Source: Galbula dea (Eukaryota > Chordata > Aves > Piciformes > Galbulidae). From it: 64,000 nucleotides of DNA. Position 1 is the first letter of the stretch; each line of letters opens with the position of its first letter. Under the pieces are notes generated by a model. It was not told the origin of the DNA, made no database searches, and was given only the letters and a program-made list of their open reading frames with translations. Position numbers and translations under genes: made by a program. The stretch covers positions 420,967-484,966 of the forward strand of contig VWZX01010908.1 in the NCBI GenBank assembly GCA_013399015.1, given 5' to 3'. Shown in pieces: positions 23,393-33,366 of the stretch.

Positions 23393-26186
23393 GTGAGGCA
23401 GAGCATGTTGACTCTTCACAATATCTGATGACTTTGCAGAGCTGCTGAAGCCAGAATGAAGATGACAGAATTTAATGAGTTTAATAAGCTGCCACTCATC
23501 AGCTGTAACATCTTAACTGGCTGCATGCATGTTCTTGAAGCAATGCATGCTTTTATAGTAATTTGATAAAGTTTAAACATCAGCAAAGGTGTTTTAAACA
23601 AACATGTCTTACCTCACAGTTTGGGTGTGCAACAAGCACACGTACAGAGTTACCAAGACTCAGCTGACATGGGGTAATCATGTTCACTCACACAAGCCAT
23701 ATGCTAAGATTGTGAACTTTCTTAGAATGACTCACTCCAACTAAGTATCTGCCCCAGCATGTTCCAAGTTGATTAAATTAGTTTGCAGGCCATAATTATT
23801 TTCTATATCATACTCTAATGGATTCGCATCATATTATTTTTAACATTGTAAGAATTTGCTTCTGGGAACAGCCTTCTTGAGTTAATCACTGACTCATGAT
23901 TTACTGTTGGAGATAATATCTAACCTACAAGAAGCAGAACAGGAAACTATCTATTTAAAAGATGGCAGCATCTGATAATTTATGACTATAGACAAAGAGA
24001 CATCTGAGGAGAAAAAGGCAGACAGATCCTGCAGACTTTACGTGGTCATTGCTCTCACCCAGGCAAAAGGAACGTTTGTCTAGTAACTGGAGGATCTGCT
24101 TTTGAGGCAGTGACAGCTGAAAATTATGAATAGTGGAGAATAAATGAGTGAGAAACAAGAAAACAGTGTCCTGAGCTGTCCTCAAAGACATCTTCAGCTC
24201 TGGGACCAAACCCTATGTTAAAAAAAAAAGCCAATTAAACATCATGGCTGTTGTAGGTGTTTCACCAGCTTACTATAGGAAACATAAGGAAAAAACAGGG
24301 AAAAAGCATTACTCTTGTGTCTGAATCTTTAATGCAGGTGTCTTCTTGCTACCTCCTCACTCCTGTGCTTGAACTAGACTACTGGACTGTTCTACCTACG
24401 TCACTGAATTAGCCTTGAGCAATAGATGTTTTCTTTAACTGTAGCCTGATTAGAAAAGTTCAATTCCAGCAGCCAACAATAAAAGGCTTTAAATCCTGGA
24501 ACCTATTCCAGGAGCTAAGGCTTCATCCTGGGAATTTGGTGAATCTTTCTTTTGTTCCATTTCACCAGTGATCTGTTCTGTGCTTTTGGGTGACTCAGAA
24601 CCTTTGGCACTTCTCTGTAAGGAGAGCAAATCTCACACCGAGTGCAAGGCTCCTTAGGAACTGTGGATGAAATGTGTTTCTGTGGAAGAGCTGCAGTGTG
24701 CACCAAAGCAGTGGCTGCAGCACGTAGCCAAGTGCTCCAGAGGAGCAGCATGACCTGCTCCTCCAGGGACTTTTGGCACCTCTGTCCAAATTAATTAGCT
24801 CAGGGACCGCTAGCAGTATAACAGCAGTGCTGCACACTGAGCTTGGTGTAAGCTGCAGGAGGGTACAAACACTCCAGCAGTTATCTGCAGGCTTGAACGA
24901 GCTGAAATAGATTGTTCAAGTCAGCCTTAGTTCAGAGACTTACCCTGCAGTGCCAGCCACAGAGCCATCTCCTTTCCTCTGTAGTGCTTTCCAGGGGCTA
25001 CCACTCAGACATCCCTTTGGTGTCTTGGCATCACCACCTCAGATTCTGTGCTCACTTGGTGACTTGAACAAAACCAGACACTTAAGAGCTGACTTTGGAG
25101 ACATCTGGAGACAGCAGTTAAACACATAAAGCCACATTTGCTGCAGGAGTTTCAAGTCCTTGGTGTCTGTGTAAATGCAACCCTTACATGCTGGGCAGTC
25201 ACCAAGAGTCCTGCTTACAATTGCTAATCATGCCCAAATTTTGGCCCTGCTGCCTACAGCTGTATCCCTAGAATCACTCACAATGGAGACAACTGGATTT
25301 TAAATGGAGGTTTTCCTTTGTTGGTAATTAACCAGAGGTAAAGTCAATTCTTTTTCTAAAACAGACCTCTGTGGATTTCTGCAAGCAAAGCAACATTTCT
25401 AGCTAGGCAGTGTTTGTGTCCAAAACCACAAGAGGATTACACATAGAAAATTTGGAAAATGCCCTTCCCTGTGTACATGCAGCCTTGGCTGGGAGGAGAG
25501 ATGATGTTGGTGATTTTGGTTCTGAACCTTCAGGGTGCAGAGCACCATCACACACAGATTGACATCACTCAGAGCTTCCTAGGGCATGTTTGATTTACTC
25601 AGTGGTCAGGGCACTAGTGAGTCTCCCTTCCAAGAGCTCTAGGTAGGTCCCTTTGAACCTCTGCTGAGACAACCATCCAAAAACCATCCTGACAGTTTTG
25701 GGTAGCCGTAAGGAATTACTAGAACACCCCACAGCTTAGTGTAAATGCCAGAGGCTGCAGGAGAAGCCACACTAGTGCATAATGTACCAAGCTCCACAGT
25801 CCTCTAATTGCAAAAGAAGTCTACTCCTGGCCCTTTGCCTGGTGAGGTTTGAGACCTGGAGTGTGAGAGCTCCTTGCTTTGTAACTTATCTTACAAGTCA
25901 CACTGCCTGTGAGTTCTCCTCTTGTTTGTTTGATTCTTTAAAATTGCTAATGTCTCAGTTTGTTCCTATGCTCAGAACAAACTTTAGTGTTGCCTTATCA
26001 GTGTCCCTCGAAATAAGCCCTGCCCAGGACAGCACTTTTTAAATCCAGAAGTGATTTCCCCACACAGTCCAGTTAAACCAGTTCTTTTTCCTCCTGTTAC
26101 ATTCACTGACTGATGCACTCTCGTTCCTCAGTGCCACTGTTGTGGCCTTGCTTGGTATTTACATCCCTTTCCTGTTTGTCTTGCAG

Positions 26187-26335
26187 GTCACTACAACATC
26201 AACAATTCCCTCAGCAAGGTACCTCCCAAGGCCTTAACATCTTGCTTCAAGTCAGAGACCTGCCACCTAACAAGGATGTACAAATTTACTCCAGAGCCTG
26301 CAACCTGCCAAGGAAGCAAAGAAAACTCCTTCCAG
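26187..26335 (+). CDS. STPG1: STPG1-like internal exon with PG-repeat remnants
   Basis: Acceptor tgtttgtcttgcag, donor CAG|gtaaac, 149 nt, phase 1 in and phase 0 out. It encodes HYNINNSLSKVPPKALTSCF, then KSETCHLTRMYKFTPEPATC. STPG family repeats have the form P-G-P-x-x-Y plus an S-x-x-F-K-S segment, and both are recognisable here. TPEPATC looks like a TPGPATY repeat with Gly to Glu and Tyr to Cys changes, each explainable by one transition, so the gene may be under relaxed constraint or decaying. The frame stays open past 26335 to a further PGTY before stopping near 26482, so the true 3' boundary is uncertain. Downstream exons were not located. Confidence 0.48.
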
Positions 26336-26559
26336 GTAAACCCAGCCTGGAGGACATGCCACTATCCTGGGACATATCAAAACATGTTAGACAGCAGAGT
26401 GATCCCACAGTGTCCCACTATATATCCTAGCCTGATGGGGTCAGTTACTGCCACAGGTGTACAGGAACTGGCTCAGAGGTAGAAGTGTTACTGTGCACTG
26501 CCTTGAAGGGGAGTGTGGGTTGATAACACCTTGGAGCAGTGTATCAGAGGTACCTTTAT

Positions 26560-26690
26560 CAGATGATCCCTCAGACATTTACAAACAGTAATTAAATACT
26601 GCACCACCCTGATGATGTAGGGGTAATTTCTTGCCCCCATTGTACAGAGCAAGAAGCCAAAGCACACATGACCTGGAAAAAGATCCTTCA
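26560..26690 (-). repeat. MIR-like SINE remnant
   Basis: Read on the minus strand, the order of MIR 3' features is visible (an aattacccctacatcatcag-type stretch, then aatta and gtaaatg). It is strongly diverged. Confidence 0.4.
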
Positions 26691-29600
26691 CATCCCAGCA
26701 GAGGCTTTAAGCATTAGACTGTGTTTCATTTGCATTGCCAGTGCCTAAAACCAGCCCCAGAGGAACACACTGGGCATACAGAGTCAAATCTGGGAAGCAC
26801 TGAGCAGGAATGGTGAGGGATGCTTGTGGCTGCACAGCATCTCAGGGAACCTGCTGGATAAAACATGGACATTTCCTCAGCCCCTGCCAAGGCTGGGAAT
26901 TAGAGCTGGAAAGAGGCTTGTAAAAGTCTCAAGTACTTCCTTCAGGGCAGAACTGCCATTCCCTTACAGTCCATCCTACCACTTGTTTCAAAGAGATTAA
27001 AAGGCACGAAAGGAAACTGCCTTCTCCCAAGCCCTCCTCCCCCTTGTATCCTCAAGAGAAGACAAATAAATCTGCCCATCAGCAAATTGCTCAAGTAAAT
27101 TTATTGTCACTGTGCAGTGACGTTGCCTGGCCTGAGATTAAGATCAACAATAAATTCCTGACCATGGAAAAGAATGAGACCATGAGAAAGCCCAGGGCTC
27201 TGCTTACCCAACAGGTGTATCTTTACTACATCTCTCAGCAGCTGTATCTTCTAACAGAGGTTTTGTAAAAAGTGTGGGAGGCTGTAGGCTGGGAGGGAAG
27301 CAATGCTAAGTGGCATTTGATAAGGACAGAGGGCTAGAGGAAAGGGCAACTTAAATATGAGGAGAGAAGATTGCCAGCCTGTATTATCAGAAAACACAAA
27401 AACACTCCACACCCAGCTTGTGGGGCTGGAGCCTGCTCCCTCTCCCTTCAGTCAGTGGGGAGAATGGGAGGAACTGCCAGTTGCATCACTGTCTTGGTTT
27501 CAGCACTATCTGGCTGTAGAGTAGCTGGGTAGCCAGGTCTCTGCAGAGGCTGGACCACTGGCAAGCCTTTCTGTTTTACAATAAACAGAGTGGACTGTCC
27601 ATGGCATTGCACTTGGACCCTTTTTACCCTAGATTATTTCCCAAAGATTTTGGTTTAGTAGGACAAAGCATCTACCTCCCCATGGCACAGAAACCACAGC
27701 TTTTACTTCCAGATCAAAACCCCATCACTGTGGGACAAATTCCTCAAATCTCTTTTCTCCTGACAAGCAGAAATTCTGCTTCATTCTCTCTGCTCCAGTT
27801 ATCCCTCCTTTGCAGTAGGACCTCGTGGCTTACAAAGAGTCTCCACAACAGGACTGTTCAAGGGCTGTGTTTGTCTCAGACACAGGGTGATGGACAGAGC
27901 ACAGATCACAGAGAGAGTTCCCCCAGGTGAAAATAAGAATTGTTCTGAAGTGCTTCTCACTACTAGAGGCAGCAAAACACAAACATGACTAATCAGTGCT
28001 GTTGCCCATTCAACAGGAAAAAGAAATGAAGCACAGAAATTAGCAGAGGTCACCCACCAAGGCACATGGACAGCTGAAGACACCATTTCTGAAAGGTGCC
28101 CAACTCACTAGCACTGGGTATGTAGGACTAGGGGATAGTAGATTTATGATGAGCACCAAGTATCTAAGATCAGAGCTTACCATCTCCTGACACCTTTAGA
28201 TGCTCTGATATCATCCAAAGTGGCCACACAGCAGCAATGTGGCAGAAGTAGCACTAGAGTCCAGACTACTAGCTCTTTGTCCAACTTGCTGTTGGTCTGT
28301 ATTTTGCAATATTACTTTGAAAGACAAGACTGAGGACAGGCTCTTTGTGGTGAAAAGGCCATTAAAGCATCACTGACTGTCAGTGCATTTGACAAACAGG
28401 TTCTGTGAGTTCTGGTGCATGTGTAAAGCTATCACATAATTCTAGCTATTGGTACAACAGACATTTCACCTGCAATATTCTTCTGTTTGATTGGAAGAGA
28501 GGAGCACTGGCAGGGACAGAGGGTGGGGGTGCAGCATGCCTTCTACAGCAGCTGGAGAGGACAAGGGGACACCATCACCATCCATGTAGTCTTTGCTTTG
28601 TGCCAGAAAAACCCCTCATCTCCTTTCTGCTCTAGCCTGAAAGGGGGAAGAAAATTCCACTGGATCAAAACTCCCAGTCATGAGATTAGAGGTGACCTGA
28701 GCCCTTTGCCCACAGAGCTGCACAATACTTACAGAACTGCTCTGTATTAGACCCCAATGAACAGAACTTCCCAGTTCAGTCAGTCAGTGGCTGACACAAA
28801 GCAGCAGCTATGTCAGAGGCTGCTTATTCAGTGGCTGTTGTCATCTGGGCTGTTTGGAGCCAGGGTCTCTGTGTTTCCAGGAATTCTGGGTAGTGTCTGA
28901 CAGCAGTCACAGTCAAATGTACAACCAAGACAGCTGTTGACATCCTAAAGCTGATGCCAGGTCTGCACACACCAAATGTTATCACTAAACTATAATTTAA
29001 GACCAAAGAGACTTCCCAGCTGAAGATAGCAGGACATTCACCTGGGCCCAGGGTTTAGTACCCACCTCACTCCGAAATTCACTTCTACAAACACAAGGAA
29101 GCATCTGAGGAATGAGGTGAGGAAGCAGAGCAGAGGGGACAGACCCTCAGTGAGTTCAGGGAAGCTTTCCACATCGAGAAACAGACTGAGGCAGAGTTTC
29201 ATTTCCCTTTGTCTTTGATCCTCTCCAATACCCAACCAAGCACCAGGGCATCTCTAACCACAGCCTGTGGGTGTCCTGGCAAAACACAAGATACTGTTTC
29301 TCCCTTTATAACCATGGAGAACCAAACCACACACCGAGATCCTGGGCTGCTTGGTCGATGATGCAAGGAATGAATAAGCATGAATAAAGACACAGAAACT
29401 AGGTGTTATTTGTGGAGGTGAGGAGCAGAGCCCTCCACCCAACACCAGGATAGCAGAGCTCTTGCACAACTCAGCTCACAGGCTGCTAGGGTTCTTTTTT
29501 ATGTATCTCAGCCACTGCAGGTGCTTCTTCACCCAGAGCACTCAGGAAGTAGTCCTTCATCTGCAGCTATGGTCAGAAGTGACTCCTGGTGCTGTGAGTA

Positions 29601-30820
29601 ACAGAACACAGACACCAGAGCAGGGTTCCTCAAACAGGACTTCTGCCAAACTTTGCCAAGCAGAGGCTAACTTACAGCGAGCTGTCCTGTCCTCAGCTTG
29701 CCATGGGGCTCACTGACAGCTCAGCAGCTAACCAGTGGTGCTTGGTGCTGTCTACTGGGACGTGATCAGTAGCTCAATTTGATTTGGAGGCTTCCAGTTT
29801 GGCAGATGTTTGAATAATTACAATTAGTGTGAGTTGCAAAAAAACCTCCTCCAGGTGCTTTCACCTGATAAACAAAGAGAAAACAGGTGCTGGAGACTGA
29901 CCATGCCCACAGGAGATGCTACCCTGGCAGAGTCCTTTCTTACCAAGGTAGAATACAGGAGAAGGGCAGCACCTCTGCCTCTCTCTCCCTCAGAGAATGG
30001 GTATTGGGTTTGCCAGGCAGGGTCAGGCCTAGATGCAGCTGAAGCTCGATGCCTGTGCAGAACACATGTCAAACCTCACAGTGTGTGTGTGTGCCCAGAC
30101 ACCCTCCACCAGCCATCAGGGCTATTTTACAAAGCAGTTGACTTGAGTGCTCCTGACTGGAGTCAGCACAAACCAGCTGCCGACTGTCCAGAGCAGACAG
30201 CGCTCCAGAGGAAGCTGCTCCCATTTGTCAGCACGAGCCCTTTGCAAAACACAAGCAGGTTCATACTTTCACACGACCTTTGTTCTCTGCGAGGTGAATT
30301 GCCTTCATCACTCCTATCTTAATCTTCAGAAGGAACTGGTGGGCTCCAGGCAAAGAGGCAAGAATGCTTTGACATATCTGGGAGCTCTGCTTTACGCAAC
30401 CGCTACAGCAACTCGCCTTGGCTGGAAGGGATAAGCGATACTGAGGCAGTCAGCAGAACATCCACCTCAGCAGGGGTGGCAGGGCTGGTGACTGGCTCTG
30501 CTCTGACACTGCTGTGACTCAACCAGCATGTCCCTGCACACAGCAAAGTCACCAGGATTGAAAACACGGCAAGGTCAAGATTACCCAGAACCTGCACAGG
30601 AAAGTACCTGGTTGTCTGCCTCCGGCCCATGAACAGAAAGTGGGGGGAAGCTGTTTGTGCCATGCAGACATGCAGAGCTCCAGGCAGGGCAGTTCTCACC
30701 CTGTGGAACTTAGGATGTGTCTGTAGCTAGTGTGAAATGGACCACCTTAAAAATCAGCCAAATCCATCATTGTGCTGCTGGGAACCTGCAGCTACAACAT
30801 GAAGGGATTTTTGCTGTTGT

Positions 30821-30880
30821 AAATTAGGAGTAATGCTACTAGAGTCAATGGAGTTAGACCAGGGCAACTGAGAAAAGCAT
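30821..30880. repeat. Ancient amniote repeat remnant
   Basis: The stretch around agagtcaatggagttagacc matches a motif common in old dispersed repeats of reptiles and birds. Similar scraps occur at 35205-35245 (ttacaccagatgcagatctg) and 49430-49480 (gtgtaagtgggtgtagctcc). Confidence 0.3.
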
Positions 30881-32497
30881 CAGTCAGGTAGTGCTGTGTT
30901 TACAGTGGTAGAAAGTTACCCCAATATCAGCCTTTTAGAGCAACTAATTGAGGGATGACTGCCACCATTGCCTGCAGCCCTCCCAGAGCTGTGCTGCATG
31001 GCAGAGCAAGTCACCTCCAGGGCAACAGCAGCTCTGTGGGGACAGCACTAGCACCATACAGAAACCCAGCAGCAGCCATCAGGGTACAACCAGCTCCCTC
31101 CATCCACAGTTTGCACCAATTCCTTGTGCTCAGGCCTCCCTGATGGTGTGGAGGACATGGTGCTTCCCCAAGAGGGCTGGGTGCTCCCTCTCCCACAAGC
31201 AGCAGGAAACTTCAGTCCTTATCTAAGCAGCAAGTACATGTCCACGTGGTCAGGCAGGACACCTTCACCCAACCCAAGATGCAGCAGGGCTGGCAGGGTG
31301 CCCTGTGCCTGGAGTCCTACTGCAGAGCTCTCCCAGAGCAGAGCCCATGCACCCAGCTGACACATCAGGGTTGATGTGGGGAGCTGCAGGTTCCACAGCC
31401 ACTGGTGCTGAGTGTTGGGGCATTCCTGCTGTGCCCGTTTTTCACTGGAGCTCAAATCCTTCTATAGCAAGACTGCAGGCACAGCCTTGCAGGATTAACA
31501 CTGAATCAGAGGAAGCCTGCTGAAGGAGTTTATGATAGGAAGATGAAGAAGTGCAGAGTGCTGGGAGAGATCTTCAAAGGTTGATAAGCCTTCAAACTTA
31601 TCTGAGCCTCATCTCAGAGGCCCTCCTCTTCATAACAACAACACTTAAGTAATCCAAAATTCACCAGCTTGATGCATTTCAACATTTCAAAACCCCCTTC
31701 CCACTGGAAGTGGAGCTGCTCTCTCTTTCCCAGTCATGGGATTCAGGTGCATCTCTCTTGGACGTGAACAGGAAAAGCAGAGGATGAAGATGAAGGAGGA
31801 GAAAAGTCTCTGATGTTCAGTGCTCAGAGGATTCATTAGAAAACACAGATGACCCATTGGTATTTTTTACCTAAATGGGAAGCAGCTGCAGATGATTTTA
31901 GGACAGGGCTGAAGGATTAGTGATTATGAGATCACAGGTGTGAGGAGTTTAAACAGCCAGTGCAGCCCACAGCAGGAGGTTCACTGCTGGCCACCTGGTA
32001 ACACCTTACTGGAAAGATGGAGGCAGAGCTGCTCCTCCTGTGAGCAGAAGTAAACCAGGGTATTTCTGCTTTCACTTGTTTAAGATTCCACCCAATCTGT
32101 GTAACGTCATCCCTCCATCAACAGGATGTGCCTAGAACTGCTCAGTAACCTCCTCCCACCTGCAGCACCCTGACAGCACATCTGTAGCAGCCAGTGCAGG
32201 AGCAGGAGCAAGAGCCCAGGGTGCTGGGGGAGGGCTGAGGAGTAGTCCCAGACCCCTCTGCCCTTCGTGAGTGGAAGCAGCAGCTGCAGACACAAGTGGA
32301 TCAGCAGCACTTGGGGTCTCTCACCCCCTCATGGAGAGACAGTTCAGACGGACAAACTCCTCATGCTGTCAAACAAAACCAACCTCGAGTCCTTTCTATG
32401 CCTTTGAGGTCACCTCCCTGCCCTGGCTCCTGCTCAGCCCTTCCCCAATCCATCCTCCAGAGCTGGGTGAGAACAGTTCACTTTCTGTCTTTGAACC

Positions 32498-32503
32498 TTT
32501 ATT
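32498..32503 (-). terminator. GRHL3: Candidate GRHL3 poly(A) signal
   Basis: AATAAA on the minus strand, about 750 nt past the stop codon. Cleavage would be expected near 32480. Confidence 0.5.
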
Positions 32504-33027
32504 ACTACAGCATATCCAAAACAACAAAACCAACAACACAGTTACAAAAGGAGTTCACGGAGAAATGTGAAGCAGCCTGTGTTTGAAATGCTCTGTGTCA
32601 CTGTACTGAGTCCAGTATAAAACAAGGTGGATTTATACATATATAAAATACAAAAGGAACAACACAGCAGAAATGTATAAACAAGGGCTAGGGAGACCTT
32701 CGTGGTATTTACACTGTGATGTGGCAGAGGAGGGCCACGGGTGCAGGCAGTGTCCGCTCAACAGCGACTTTGAAACTCATCTGTGAAAGTCTCTGTGGAC
32801 AGAGAGAAACTCAGAGCTGGGCTCAGCCCTGCTGGAAATGGTTTGAAGGTTCTGCATGACTGATGGTCTGGGAAAAAGCCAAAGCCTAGGGCTGCAGCAG
32901 CCATAGGCCAAGGCAAACAGTGAGCAGAGGCAGCCCCCTGCCTCTACCCAGGCTCTGCCAGCCCTGTTGGTGGAGCTGCACGTTCCCACCTGTGAAGCAG
33001 GAGGTCAGGCCCATTGCCAGAAGGAGT

Positions 33028-33060
33028 ACAATAAAATAAAATAAAAAATAATAATAATAA
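33028..33060. repeat. AATAA/AAT microsatellite
   Basis: Short run of aataa units turning into aat units within the GRHL3 3'UTR. Confidence 0.8.
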
Positions 33061-33251
33061 GCTCAGAGAAGTTCCACATTCACATCAGTATCAGATCTTC
33101 CAAGCAGTCTCTGGCCCCACCACTGGGCCAGGGCCCTCCCCAGGGGCACTGTATTCAAGTAAAGGCAACAAGTTGAGGCACTAGGCTGACTTCTGTTGGG
33201 TCAAGCTTGCCAGCTTTGAGAGCAGTCCTGGTAAGTGCTGCCTGTGGCTCT

Positions 33252-33366
33252 TTATAGCTCCTTGAGGATGATCTGGAACTTGTCCTCTGTTTCTACCATG
33301 TCCAGGAGAAAGGCCATGTGGTTGCTGTAGTGCTGGATGATGTTGTTGTCCATGTTCACCAGGATC
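33252..33366 (-). CDS. GRHL3: GRHL3 coding exon 15 (residues 574-611 and stop)
   Basis: Encodes ILVNMDNNIIQHYSNHMAFL and ends FQIILKEL-TAA, the conserved C-terminus. Acceptor ctcccgtag. Confidence 0.96.

Larger units (their letters stand above)
18935..24212 (-). other. Exon-like minus-strand ORF chain, unrecognised
   Basis: Four open segments flanked by GT-AG signals with compatible phase: 24212-24059 (GLVPELKMSLRTAQDTVFLF and onward to LLDKRSFCLG), 21153-21006 (AVLVALQQQQPWKDLLLFRK), 19403-19334 (QNLASGHLELLEADQTDRWR) and 19043-18935 (AMGIHFQQQRKWLENWIQKA). The last resembles helix A of a spectrin-type repeat. I recognise no gene, and no minus-strand protein gene is known to me in this interval of human. 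Several links use weak donors. The chain may be chance ORFs, a lineage-specific gene or a lncRNA. Confidence 0.15.
26336..32497. other. STPG1 3' part / intergenic interval, nothing firm
   Basis: Only short random-looking ORFs and old repeat remnants are visible. The remaining STPG1 exons and its poly(A) site should lie here if the gene is intact, but none could be supported. Confidence 0.4.
32480..33251 (-). other. GRHL3: GRHL3 3' UTR
   Basis: Sequence after the GRHL3 stop, including an A/T microsatellite at 33028-33060, down to a minus-strand AATAAA at 32498-32503. No competing canonical signal closer to the stop was noticed apart from A-rich stretches. Confidence 0.6.

Noticed and set aside
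29834..30322. 162-codon plus-strand ORF considered as an STPG1 exon
   Set aside because: No PG-repeat motif, no clear splice boundaries and random-looking composition.
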